In this document: in pieces, positions 10,303 to 20,352 of the stretch
Layout: every line of letters begins with the position of its first letter
Position numbering within the stretch: position 1 is the stretch's first letter
NCBI GenBank assembly: GCA_009667805.1
Contig: CM019070.1
Coordinates: 56,796,735 to 56,860,734 of the forward strand
Length of the DNA: 64,000 nt
Reading direction: 5' to 3'
Source: Leptobrachium leishanense
Lineage: Eukaryota; Chordata; Amphibia; Anura; Megophryidae
The notes under the pieces: generated by a model
The model's database searches: none
What the model was told of the DNA's origin: nothing
Seen by the model: the letters and a program-made list of their open reading frames with translations, nothing else
Program-made: the position numbers and the translations under genes

Positions 10303-10320
10303 TGGGGGCTCGTCCGGGAT
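10303..10320 (+). other. Proline-tRNA type primer binding site after the LTR
   Basis: TGGGGGCTCGTCCGGGAT lies two bases after the LTR end. This 18-mer is the well-known sequence complementary to the 3' end of proline tRNA used by many retroviruses and retrotransposons to prime minus-strand DNA. A PBS is expected after a 5' LTR, not after a 3' LTR. Confidence 0.85.
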
Positions 10321-11135
10321 TCCAGTCTACATGTGCTTTGTTTCTTTCTTGTATTTTTAGTTAAGAAAATATTTTATTCTATATGTGTCACTCGGTGCAT
10401 CCATTGTGTGATCTTTCGTGTTTCAAACGCCACCCCCCAAGTATCTTTACATCACTTGCTCCTCACTAAGTGGCAATGGCCATAGAATGGAGTCAATGGG
10501 TCAATCACTATCTCAAATCATTGTATTGTGTGGGATGTATTCAAAGGGCATTACCAGGGGCTAGATTAGAAGTCTTTTAAGCTCCCTATCAAAAATCATT
10601 CAGCTGCAGTGTTTTATCTCAGTTAGCCTTCAGAACAATACCCACCCTGCAGCTTTACCTAAACATTCTCTCCTCCACCTCATCAACCGTTAATGTAGAT
10701 TGAATAAACAAGAGCTGCAAAGCTTTTGGTAAATGTTGCATCATGGGAAAAATACACAACGAGATCAAAACCTTACTTTATTTTTCCTTTTTACATGCAA
10801 TTACTCCAAACAAATAAAATAAAACCAGCAGCATGTGTCTGATCTGTAATGCCCAAATAATCTAGTTACAGTTTATGCAAGTGATAACCTCTACATGTTA
10901 AAGGGAGGCTATGTGTGTATTGGGAATCACGGAAATAAATGTTTAGTATTTTAAAACATATTTCCCCCTTCACATGTACCAGTATATGCGGGAGGGAGGG
11001 AGAGCTGTGTGTGAGGAGATAAGATTTTGCAAGATGTGGGTGGAGCCTATCAAAAACTGCCCCAGCCGCCACTGTTCGGCCAAACAATCACAGTACAAGT
11101 TAAATTCATTGGTTTTTGTGGGGTTTCTATCGAGA
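10321..11135 (+). other. Possible Gypsy leader, then sequence with no recognised gene
   Basis: The first few hundred bases after the PBS may be the untranslated leader of a second Gypsy copy, but no gag start is recognisable. From about 10,500 onward the sequence looks like ordinary intergenic DNA. I see no coding region or RNA gene. Confidence 0.45.
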
Positions 11136-11327
11136 AAGCATTTTAACCAGGAAGGATACATTAGGATTTCTCTCGTTTTCAAGTATGTCCTGGGTGGCGA
11201 GTATGTACTGTTAGGTGTCTCACCCAAGGACACTTACAGGAGAGGTGCTCTGTCCAGGATTCAAACCGGTGTCTCCACGGTCTCCACAGTCACAGAGCAG
11301 TGATGTTACCTCTACTCCACCCAGCCG
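11136..11327 (-). mobile_element. tRNA-derived SINE with LINE-like tail
   Basis: On the minus strand the head reads GGCTGGGTGGAGTAGAGG (A-box-like) and, about 60 bases later, GGTTTGAATCC (B-box-like), the internal RNA polymerase III promoter of a tRNA-derived SINE. The body includes CCTTGGGTGAGACACC, and the tail CCAGGACATACTTGAAAACG...AAATC..AATGTATCCTTCCTGG matches the 3' end of the LINE at 11560-12776. Other copies or tails are at 20276-20352, 55928-56112 and 57468-57572. Confidence 0.85.
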
Positions 11328-11559
11328 GTACTAGTACTAGTACTTGTTGTATTACCTTGTCTGAAGAAGCACCCACATTCTGAGTTTAGTAAAGGTTGAG
11401 TGTTACCCTCCTTGTGTATTCTGTATGAAAAGGACTGACACCCCTTGGGTAAGCAACCTTCCCTGTCACAGGTTCTCCACCCACAAGATCTATTTAACAT
11501 TGAACTGCAGGGATCTCCTGGTCCTATAGCTGATGCAACCTTTAGTCTCCCCACTAAAA

Positions 11560-12776
11560 AAAGCCTCTCATTTGTGCACTGCAACATCTGCAGTTTACTC
11601 CCTAAACTGGACGAGCTGTGAGCCTGGTGCTACTATTACAAACCCAAAGTCATTGTGCTCACAGAATCCTGGTTAACCCCAAAAGTACCCGACTCTGACA
11701 TATCAATACAGGGGTATTCGTGTTATAAAAAGGACAGAGCAAAGAGAGGAGGAGGAATTGCTATTTATGTTGATAACTCCATAACGTTCACCCCTTTACA
11801 GAATTCTAGCTCCTCGGCCACCTTTGACTTCGTCTCTGGTATAATTGAGATCCCATTCAGTAAATCAATCATTGTTGCAGGATTCTATCGCCCACTGAGC
11901 TCTCTAGTGCAATCCCTCTCTGAGATAACTCAAATCCTTAATAACTTACTTGCACAAAACCAAAAAAGTGAACTGTTGGTGTATGGCGATTTTAATACAG
12001 ATTGGCTAAATCCTGTTTAAGCCTTACAACTAACTCAATCTCCTCCCCCACTCACATTAATATGCCCTAACCATACCCTGCTGGACTGGATTCTCTCTTC
12101 ATGTCCTGATAGAATACAGGAGGCAGGAGTTCTCTCTAATAGCTTCAGTCACCACTGTCTAGTGTACTGTGTGTGCAAAATAAAGGCCACAAAATCTCCC
12201 CCAAAGATAATAATAACCAGGTCAAGAAATTTAATCTACTATCCTTCTAAGTGATCTCAAACAGCTCCCATGGTACAGACTAAACCTAATCCCAGACCTG
12301 GACTGTGCAATTGAATACTTTCAATCTGAAAGTCTTCTACAAGTCTGGAATGCCCATGCCCCGCTGCGTAAAGTGCGAGTAAAAGGGACCCATCTCCCCT
12401 GGGTTACAGCTGATTTTACACAAATGTACCAGTTTAGAAATTCGCTGTGGTCCTCCAATCCAGGACCAGCACCTTACTTGCAATACCACAATACAAAAAC
12501 AAAGTGTCTCGAAGCTCATTTAACCCCCTATTAACACACCTCAATACGGAATGCACCTGTAAACACGTAACATAGGGACTATATTACATACATATTTATT
12601 TTCTGTTTTAATTTGTATATTTGTGTTTTGTTTCTAATATCTTGCATTTATTACTTTGTATTTCTGTAAAGACTGTAAAATTTCAATGTTCTTGAACCCA
12701 GGACATACTTGAAAACGAGAGAAATCTCAATGTATCCTTCCTGGTAAAATACTTTGCAAATAAATAAATAAAGGAT
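11560..12776 (+). mobile_element. Internally deleted L2/CR1-group LINE (endonuclease plus 3' end)
   Basis: Reading starts with the beginning of an AP-type endonuclease (HCNICSLLPKLDEL) and continues to the end of that domain. After a post-endonuclease segment ending near 12530 the RT domain is missing. The last ~240 bp are the LINE 3' UTR, ending in TCAATGTATCCTTCCTGGTAAAA and (AAATA) repeats. The same 3' UTR follows the LINE C-terminus at 18786-19198, which links the two. The deletion makes this a non-autonomous relic. Confidence 0.8.
11592..12230 (+). pseudogene. LINE AP-endonuclease domain, broken
   Basis: The open part at 11655-12020 shows LTESWL, the RGGGIAIYVDN block and LLVYGDFNTDW, which are conserved metal- and DNA-binding blocks of the APE-type endonuclease of L2/CR1-like LINEs (initial nicking of target DNA). 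Stops at about 11620 and 12018 interrupt the frame. The end of the domain, TLLDWILSS...SFSHHCLVYC, continues downstream, with His where the conserved Asp of the SDH motif is usual. The copy is therefore dead. Confidence 0.82.
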
Positions 12777-12875
12777 TCAGTCTATAGTAAGTGAGTTGAT
12801 TTCATAAGAGCAGTCATTAGGTGAGAAGGATGGGACCTGTCAAAAGGTGGAATACATTGGCATTTATTGACAGGC

Positions 12876-12951
12876 TTAACCACTTGAGGACCAAGGGTCT
12901 TTAAAGTCAATGCATTTATGACAGTTCCATCATTGGTCCTTAAGGGGTTAA
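12876..12951. mobile_element. Tiny piggyBac-like MITE with TTAA duplication
   Basis: A 68-bp element (12880-12947) has inverted ends CCACTTGAGGACCAA and TTGGTCCTTAAGGGG and is flanked by TTAA on both sides. TTAA target duplications and inverted ends beginning CC are typical of piggyBac-type elements. It encodes nothing. Confidence 0.6.
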
Positions 12952-13039
12952 GCAATTTATGGCCATATATTATGATGTAAATTTCCACCATTTTTCAACA
13001 GAGCGTAGGTTATAAACCTATGAAAAGTTTTAAATGAGT

Positions 13040-13350
13040 AAGAACCAGGGCTCGAGTCGAGCGGGAACGCGCAGGAACGGCGTTCCCGCACTTTTCCCAC
13101 AGCGGGAACGCTGTGGGAACGCAGCGTTCCCGCTGTGGCCCGAGCCCGAACGCCGCCGCCGCACATTGCCGGCGGCCGGCGTGTTTCCTGTTACAAGGGC
13201 CGGTGACAGGAGGTGGAGCCGCTCGCCTGGCTGTTTCATAGTTCCCAGGCGAGCGGCTGCACTTCCTGTCAGCGGCCACTGAAGCAGGAAGCACGCGGCC
13301 GCTGGCAGAGGAGCAGAAGCAGCAGCAAAGGTGAGCTGGGCTGGGGGCAG
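13040..13350. repeat. GC-rich block of short inverted repeats
   Basis: Multiple GCGGGAACG / CGTTCCCGC inverse copies lie at 13055-13135, and a second pair, GAGCCGCTCGCCTGG / CCAGGCGAGCGGCTGC, lies near 13215-13260. The GC content is much higher than its surroundings. It abuts the 21-bp array and may be part of the same element. No transposase or tRNA-like feature is seen. Confidence 0.6.
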
Positions 13351-13975
13351 TATCCCTGAGACCTGGGGGGGGGGCAATATCCACGAGACCAAGGGGGCAT
13401 TATCCATGAGACCTGGGGGGCATTATCCATGAGACCTGGGGGGCATTATCCATGAGAGCTGGGGCAATATCCATGAGAGCTGGGGCATATCCATGAGACC
13501 AGGGGGCAATATCCATGAGAGCTGGGGCATTATCCATGAGAGCTGGGGCATTATCCATGAGAGCTGGGGCATTATCCATGAGACCAGGGGGCAATATCCA
13601 TGAGACCTGGGGCATTATCCATGAGAGCTGGGGCATTATCCATGAGAGCTGGGGCATTATCCATGAGAGCTGGGGCAATATCCATGAGACCAGGGGGCAA
13701 TATCCATGAGACCTGGGGCATTATCCATGAGACCTGGGGCATTATCCATGAGAGCTGGGGCATTATCCATGAGAGCTGGGGCATTATCCATGAGACCAGG
13801 GGGCAATATCCATGAGACCAGGGGGCAATATCCATGAGAGCTGGGGGCATATCCATGAGAGCTGGGGCATATCCATGAGAGCTGGGGCATTATCCATGAG
13901 AGCTGGGGGGCATTATCCATATGAGCTGGGGGGGCATTATCCATATGAGCTGGGGCAATTATATCCATGTGAACT
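13351..13975. repeat. 21-bp satellite array (ATCCATGAGAGCTGGGGCATT type)
   Basis: About thirty tandem units of 20-23 bp alternate GAGAGCTGGGGCAT, GAGACCTGGGGCAT and GAGACCAGGGGGCAAT, each followed by TATCCAT. The inverse complement of the array at 2339-3066 reads ATCCATGAGCTGGGGCAA, including GAGCTGGGGCAATATCC, so the two arrays share one ancestral unit in opposite orientation. The open frames on both strands are repeat artefacts. Confidence 0.93.
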
Positions 13976-13994
13976 GGGGAAAATATATCCATAT

Positions 13995-14281
13995 AACCAG
14001 TGCTGTGTATATTATTCTTGGGGTTCAGTGCTGTGTATGTTATTCTGGGGGCTCAGTGCTGTGTATATTATTCTGGGGGCTCAGCGCTGTGTATATTATT
14101 CTGGGGGTTCAGCGCTGTGTATATTATTCTGGGGGCTCAGTGCTGTGTATATTATTCTGGGGGCTCAGCGCTGTGTATATTATTCTGGGGGTTCAGCGCC
14201 GTGTATATTATTCTGGGGGTTCAGCACTGTGTATATTATTCTGGGGGTCTGTGCCTGGAGATATATATATATATATATATA
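13995..14281. repeat. 26-bp tandem array followed by an (AT)n tract
   Basis: About ten units of 26 bp read GCTGTGTATATTATTCTGGGGG(C/T)TCA with few differences, from 13995 to about 14256. An (AT)n microsatellite follows at about 14262-14281. The frames through it (CVYYSGGSALCILFWG repeats) are artefacts of the repeat. This unit is unrelated to the 21-bp array it adjoins. Confidence 0.92.
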
Positions 14282-14421
14282 GAAAATACACGAACTGAGC
14301 ACTCCAGCTTCCAAGTTTCCCTTGTGCCCGGTGCCTGCCGAATTTAGGCTAAGGATAGACAGTAATCGAAGGAAGAACGGCGGCACTCCAGGACAATAAA
14401 AAATCCAAGCGTTTTTATTCC

Positions 14422-14470
14422 AAAATCAACGTTTCAGCCCCAACCCGAGGCTTTCATCAGGATACAAACA
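14422..14470 (-). ncRNA. Hammerhead-ribozyme-like motif, probably degenerate
   Basis: On the minus strand CTGATGA (14460-14454) is followed by one extra A, a 4-bp stem II AGCC/GGCT with a 9-base loop, then GAAA (14435-14432) and a CGUU that would give a minimal stem III and cleavage site. Only about three pairs (AUC/GAU) can form stem I next to the core. The position downstream of the Penelope ORF fits known hammerhead motifs in Penelope-like elements. Confidence 0.55.
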
Positions 14471-15243
14471 CAACATCAAATAAACAATATTTATAGATAT
14501 CGCCATGCTTACCACTCCCTCTAGAACGGCGTTCCCGAACATCCAACGCGCAGGTGCCAAGTGCCGTCGGCGTAATTAAACATGGACGGCGCGTAACCCC
14601 GGCAACCCACAACGCAGTTCCCATCGCGAGCGTCGGAACGGGAAAAAAAACCACATAAAAACAAAACTGAAAAAATACAAAAAGAAGTGTGAAGGAACAT
14701 ATTAAAACCCGGTTGGGTTTTGCACAGAGGCACAGATCCTCGTACAGCAAGGCTTGTAACGGCTAGCGCTCACCGCTTTCCTTACGTCAAGGTCCCCGAG
14801 TGTCCACTACTCAAACACCAAGCGTCGTAGACGCAACTGGGCGTGGACAGCGCGTAACACCGGCAACCCATGACGCGTATCAAATCACGCACATCTCAAT
14901 AGAGGTGAGACAAAAAAGACCTCAAAAAATGCAAAACCGAAAAAATAAACCCAACCAAACATTAAGGAAAGGCAAAAAATCTAAGCCAAAAAGTTGGTAT
15001 ACATGTAGGCCCATGTGTATATAGTAAGTAAATGATCACATTTGAAAAAAACTAAAGAAAAGGAAAAATGGACAAAAAACACAGGGATCTTAATAAATGA
15101 AGCAATCCCATGAATAAGAAAAAACCGTAATGACTATCAAGACTAACTCGCATAATTCCTAAAATAATTATTGCAAAGCCCAAATAACTAACCACTAAAG
15201 AAACAGAATAGACAGCATGTATGACCCCGGTCCTCTAGGACCT

Positions 15244-15921
15244 TCAAAACATAGAAAATGTCAGTTTTTCATTTAAGCCATCCGGGTAAACAGTCCTTAG
15301 GCGATGGATCCAGAAGGCTTCTTTTTGCAAAAGTAGTCTACCACAATCTCCCCCTCTTCTAGGTGGCGGAATATGGTCAAAAGCCACAAACCTCAAAGAG
15401 GTCAGAGGGTGATTTAAATTCAAAAAGTGCCGAGCCACCGGCTTATCAGAGCGACCATCACGAAAGGCTGTCCGGATGTTGGAACGATGGTTGCGAATCC
15501 GTTCACATAACTGGGTTTCGGTTTTACCGATATAGGCCAACCCACAAGGACACATGATTTTATAGACTACATACTCGGTCTTACAGGAGATGTTATAACG
15601 GATTTTAAAGATCTTGCCAGTGTGGGGATGAGAAAAGGTCTTGGAGGATATCATGTGGCCACAGGTGACGCACCCCAGGCACCTCTTACAACTAACATTA
15701 GAAAACAGTCCAACTCCCCGCGAATAGCTTGATACAGGGTCAGTATGGACCAAAAGGTCCTTCAGATTTTTACCCCGCTTATAGCAAGTCATTGGTCTCT
15801 GTTTAAATATGGCCGGTAGCGAAGGGTCCTGTTCCAGGGTGTGCCAATTCCTATTGACCGATGCAACAAGTTTGGACGTAGCAGTGTCACGTGTATACCT
15901 GTACATAGTGATACCTTTCAC
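15244..15921 (-). pseudogene. Penelope-like GIY-YIG endonuclease (C-terminal part of PLE ORF)
   Basis: The 225-codon open frame contains a Cys-rich linker (C78, C81, C84, C87, then C113, C124, C126) and the nuclease core: YVVYKIMCPCGLAYIGK at residues 117-133 (GIY...YIG), RIRNHR at 141-146, and the catalytic Glu in LLLQKEAFWI at 201. The N-terminal part (WHTLEQDPSLPAIF, CYKRGKNLKDLLV) matches the RT-endonuclease connector of Penelope proteins. The enzyme would nick target DNA for element insertion. The RT domain is absent because the copy is 5'-truncated, so this is a relic despite the open frame. A host GIY-YIG gene is unlikely given the connector. Confidence 0.87.
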
Positions 15922-16015
15922 TGATCAGTATAGTTTCCAGTTTACACTCTTGAAAGCTTGTCTTTTAAATGTAAAGTTAACCCAATAAAAATGGTATCAC
16001 CGGCACGCGCTGCTA

Positions 16016-17615
16016 TACTCGTGAGATATATATATATATATATCACATTTTCTTCAGGTAATGGGGGTTGTGGAATTCGTGGGTGAGTTCCCTCACTTTT
16101 TTTCCCAGGACTTGACCCCTGGTAAGAACTGTTGTAATCCTGAAAGCAGGAAGAGTTGTTGGAAGCTTTGAAGGGTTAAAATTTGATAAAATCTCAATGT
16201 TTAAATGCATAAGCTGCTGTTGAAGTCTTTGAATGTGTTAGGTGGAATGCTCTCTATCTGGTTTGTTGTATATGGAGCACCCACATTCTGAGCTTAGTAA
16301 AGGTTGAGTGCTACCCTCCTTGTGTATTCTGTAAAAATATATGTATATTCTACCTAACAGGGTCTACCCGGTAAACTTAAATGAGGATCAACCAGTCTTA
16401 AAGATGCGAATCGTAAGACAAAAAAATACCATAAGCGTAATTTTTTTTTAAAAAAAAGTCTGAAAAAAAATATCTGTAGTTCGATAGCAGCGCATGCACG
16501 ATAATGACTGTTAAATAAAGTCCAGATCAATAAATATGATAGAGTACATTTTTATTTTCCTTCAAACATGTTGAAATCTGCTCAGTTTATTGATTATTGT
16601 GCAGCATTATAGCACTGTAATAAAAACAATAGCATAAACAGAAAATAAAATGCTCCAGGGAGCCTATGTTTAAATTGACACCTCTTACATGTGTAAGCAT
16701 GACTGGAATGGCTCGGCCTAGTGTCTCATCCCGCCGCATGTCACTTTGTAACTCCAACTAATGACGCAAATTTATGTTTGTATTTCCTCACCTTGAATTA
16801 TCAGAAAAATACTTTGACGAAGATGGCGCGGTTTATTGGGAAGCATTCAGCATTTTGGATATTGAAAGGAACAGCGTTAGGCTTTTGGGAGGGGTAAATG
16901 ATGATTTGCTCCCCATGGTTGCACTCTGAAGGCCATACCTCAGGATTTTAACATGCCCAAGCCTGTATTGCATTATAGAAGGTCTTGCAGTTCGCAGAAA
17001 CAACATGGTGTTTAACGCTTCCTCTCAATAATCTGCAAATAGTCTTATTATTACAAAGCTCCAAGGAACGGGGAAATAAAAAAACGAGCACTTAACTTTA
17101 GGAGGTTGAAAGTTTAACCTGCAGAAATAGGCCCTGACATGTTGTCTGTCTGAGTATGTTTGAGATGAGATCAGCATGCTTCAATGGCAATTAAAACACC
17201 TTTCAGTTTGACATGGGCATGGTTTAAGATTGTTACTCTGACACTTTATGCAAAAAAAAAAAGAAAGAAAACACCGTTGACTATTTAACATGCATCTGAA
17301 GTGCTCCTCAGCTAAAATGGCATCCTGGCAGCTGCTTAATTATGGCTTAATGAAAACGAATTGATAGCGATCTACAAAATAAGCCGTTCTCCTATTTGGA
17401 TGCCTTGAGAAGAAGGGAAGGAAGAAAGGAAAAGTAAAATAAAAATAATAGAAAATCCAGACCTGCAAATTTTTTAGTTCTAAAATAAAAAGTTATAAAA
17501 ATTATCCAGATGATGAAAACTACTGGTAATTATTTCATGTTTAAGCGTGTATTGTTAAAAAAAAGCCATGCAGCGACATCAAACCTTCTGTGGTTTGTCA
17601 CAGGGACACTCTAGA
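16016..17615. other. Intergenic DNA, one short dispersed repeat
   Basis: The only recognised repeat is at 16270-16335 (GAGCACCCACATTCTGAG...TTGTGTATTCTGTA), which is a close copy of 11365-11432. The rest is AT-rich, apparently single-copy DNA. It includes a moderately complex block at 16780-17420 without long frames. I see no gene. Confidence 0.6.
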
Positions 17616-19275
17616 ACAGCGGTTCCCAACTCTGGTCCTCAGGTACCCCCTAACAGGTCAGATTTTAAGGATTTTGGGGATTTAAGGCAGTTTGAAGTCT
17701 GTTCAAGCTTTGCATTGAGGTGTACAATTTTAACTTAGCCAAGCCTACTTTAAATTCTAGCCAAACTATGCGCACACTTCCAAAATATAGATAAGGGGAT
17801 AAACAATTTGTGCACCTGTACTGACGTGCCACCTGGCGTCCGTCGCAGCGTTGTGACCAACACACTCTGTTGCGCTTACATGAATTGCCCACGCGACAGC
17901 GGCTGTGCTGCAAGCATACCGGTCGAAGAGCTACGTTGCGCATTCGACGGGGCTGCAAAGCTCCATCCTCCATAGGAGGATGGAGCCTTGCAGCGCTGAG
18001 TGCACTAACTGCGCTCAGCAAGGTGGCCAGACGGGCGTCAGAGTGAAGGAACGACCACTGTCATGGACGTTCCTTCCACTCTTAAAAACGCTTGTCTGAG
18101 TGTTCCCTCAGTGGGACTCCTCAGAACACTCCTAGATAGATATAGGGGATATGACTGTTTAGCAACTGATTTTTTAGCTGCCATACCTCCCAAGCAGGAT
18201 CCATGACAATTATGAGACTTATACCTGGTGGTGAAGCAATGTACCTGAAGTGTGGGAGCCGGAAACCCCCGGTTTAGGGGGATGGGATGCTCTGGTAATG
18301 GTTGTGGGAGTTTGGTAATTATCTGGATAGATGATGACCCCAAGGGTTAATTGGATTGTGTCACAGACTTGCTGCGATATTATGTTTTTTGAGATGAACG
18401 CAGACAGCATTGCTTGTTTATTTACTTGTTGTTTGTCTTCTTTCACCCTCCCATATCCCTTAACGTCCCCCATTTATTTTTTGTGCCCCTGAAAACTTAA
18501 TAAAATTTATAATTTTCACAAAAGAAAAAAACGCTCGTCTGACACCAGCCTTAATGCTCTCAGGATCTTTCGCTGTCACTCAGCTTCAGTGGAAGGAAAC
18601 TGGGAAACTATTTGTTCTCTGTGTCCTTCTCCAAGAGCTGAGAGGAGGCACCACAGGACCGGTGTTAAAAATTGAATTATTTACGGCAATGGTTACCAGA
18701 CCTCATCCTCAGATACCCCTAACGGACCAGATTTTAAGGATAACCTTGGGGAAATGCAAACTGAATTCTGCAATCATTGTGCAGACGTCATATTATTTAT
18801 TTATTTATTTATTTATAAAGGATTTTACCAGGAAGGATACATTGAGATTTCTCTCGTTTTCAAGTATGTCCTGGGTTTGAGAACATTGAGTGGTTACAGA
18901 AATACAAAATAGTAAAATGCAAGATATTAACACAAGACCAAATATACAGATTATTTCCTACATATTTATTTTTCTGTTAAAGTCATTATGTTACATGTTT
19001 ACAGGTGCATTTCGTATTGAGGTATGTTAATAGGGTAGTCTTAAGGGACTTTAGACTGGGGGAAGATTTGATGGCGTCTGGGAGGTTATTCCATATTTGC
19101 GGTGCTCTGTAGGAAAATGAGGATCGAGACACTTTCTTTTTGTATTGTGGTATTGCAAGTAAGGCGCTGGTCCTGGTTCTGAGGTTATAGGATATCACCT
19201 GTGCTGTGCTTCAGATATCTGAATACTTGGTCTGTTAGGAATACTTGAGGAACTGAGTTGGGAAACACTGCTTTA
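17616..19275. mobile_element. hAT-like composite MITE, interrupted by two insertions
   Basis: The left end CAGCGGTTCCCAACTCTGG (17618 onward) and right end CTGAGTTGGGAAACACTGC (to 19273) are imperfect inverse complements of hAT/Charlie type. The internal sequence matches 23943-24375 in three pieces: 17697-17812, about 18550-18785 and 19190-19273. The first gap (about 17813-18550) holds a GC-rich Harbinger-like MITE ending GTCTGACACCAGCCTTAA plus a piece ending AACTTAATAAAATTTATAA. The second gap (18786-19198) is a LINE 3' end. No transposase was found. Confidence 0.7.
18786..19198 (-). mobile_element. 3' end of the L2/CR1-group LINE (C-terminal ORF2 plus 3' UTR)
   Basis: The minus strand encodes SSFSYRAPQIWNNLPDAIK and SPSLKSLKTTLLTYL, a C-terminal motif common in L2/CR1/Rex-type ORF2, followed by a stop. 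The 3' UTR ends in the same tail as the LINE at 11560-12776 and the SINEs, then (TTTA/TAAA)n. It is inserted into the hAT-like MITE at its ATATCACCTG position. Confidence 0.82.
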
Positions 19276-20275
19276 GAAAAAAGAATAGAATCACAAGAAC
19301 AAAGGGGTAACTATTAAGCCATACTGACCGTCAAACCGCTTTTTGATGACCAAACGGTATTACCGAGATAAAAATGATATGGTTGTATGTCTATAATTTT
19401 ACTACATATTTACTCATAAAGCTTAAAACTCCTCATTAGTGATTTCACCAACAAACAAAGGAACAATCCCACAAAATAGAGCCTTCAGTATTAAACTGTA
19501 TAAGAAGTAACAACAGTAAACAATGCTTCATATTTATTGCCTTAATGTCTGCGCCGAGCGTATTCTAACAGTTCATTATACTCTTATTTTGTATATTTTA
19601 GACAGCAAGCAATAAATTATATCAAACATTTAACACCTAATGTATACATGTGCCCTAGAGATAGATATTTTATGATAGATACATTTAAATATTAATGTCG
19701 TTTGCGGCACATATTGTTGGCCTGTCCTAATAAAATAGCTTGAATGTCGTTGAACCTTTACAGATGACTGTTTAGCTTTGCACGAGTCTTTCTTCGGCAC
19801 CTAGAAATTGAAAACCATAAAACATATCTAAGTTGCTGTTGAGGTTTGAAAGCCGTTGAGCTGGTATTTCCATTAGACAGGATAAAAGGCATGAATTAGA
19901 GTTCTTAATATGTTCCATTTTGACAAGTGTACCTAGTTAGGTCAAAAGGGAATAATCATTGAGGAAAATTTCCTTTTATACTAAAAATGGTGAGAAGACT
20001 ATGTACTAGCATAGTATAGCTATGACATACAGCAGGCATTGTGGAGGACTTATTTACTAAATCATGCATTTTGGCTAGTGGACTTGAGGGAATTGAAACT
20101 TAGAAAGGAAAAAGCCAGATTGGTATACGTTTCCAAATCGGCTATGTTACCTTGTATGCTCTGACATTTTATAATTGGTCATAGATGCTGTAAAGATATA
20201 TTGCTTAATCACTGGGAAAAGAAAGTTTTGGTGGACATATAAACACACGAAAAGCTATGAGAAAAGGGGCATATT
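19276..20275. other. AT-rich intergenic DNA, nothing recognised
   Basis: No long frame, RNA gene or clear repeat is seen. The sequence looks single-copy. Confidence 0.5.
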
Positions 20276-20352
20276 CCCAGGACATACTTGAAAACGAGAG
20301 AAATCTCATTGTATCCTTCCTGGTAAAATCCTTTATAAAAAAATAAATAAAA
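20276..20352 (+). mobile_element. SINE/LINE 3' tail fragment
   Basis: CCCAGGACATACTTGAAAACG...TGTATCCTTCCTGGTAAAATCC and a terminal (AAATA)n are the shared 3' tail of the local SINE and LINE family. The head is missing. Confidence 0.8.

Larger units (their letters stand above)
14285..16015 (-). mobile_element. Penelope-like element, 5'-truncated
   Basis: The minus strand encodes a GIY-YIG endonuclease of Penelope type (15244-15921), followed by about 950 bp of 3' sequence. A hammerhead-like motif lies at 14422-14470, and the sequence then ends near 14285 at an (AT)n tract. On the other side the RT domain is missing; sequence ends near 16015 at another (AT)n tract. The two (AT)n tracts flanking the element may be its target-site microsatellites. 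I cannot fix the termini exactly. Confidence 0.78.

Noticed and set aside
10303..10320. Endogenous gammaretrovirus, suggested by the proline-tRNA primer site
   Set aside because: The pol order and motifs are Ty3/Gypsy and no env-like frame lies between integrase and LTR.
11260..11327. A tRNA gene on the minus strand
   Set aside because: Only A-box-like and B-box-like words of a SINE head are present; no cloverleaf is maintained and the copies are dispersed.
13400..14347. Frames encoding repeated MRAGAL, MDNAPA or CVYYSGGS peptides
   Set aside because: They are translations of the 21-bp and 26-bp arrays; no codon-level constraint or motif.
15244..15921. Host GIY-YIG nuclease gene
   Set aside because: The connector and Cys-rich linker match Penelope-like elements, and the flanks are repeat DNA.
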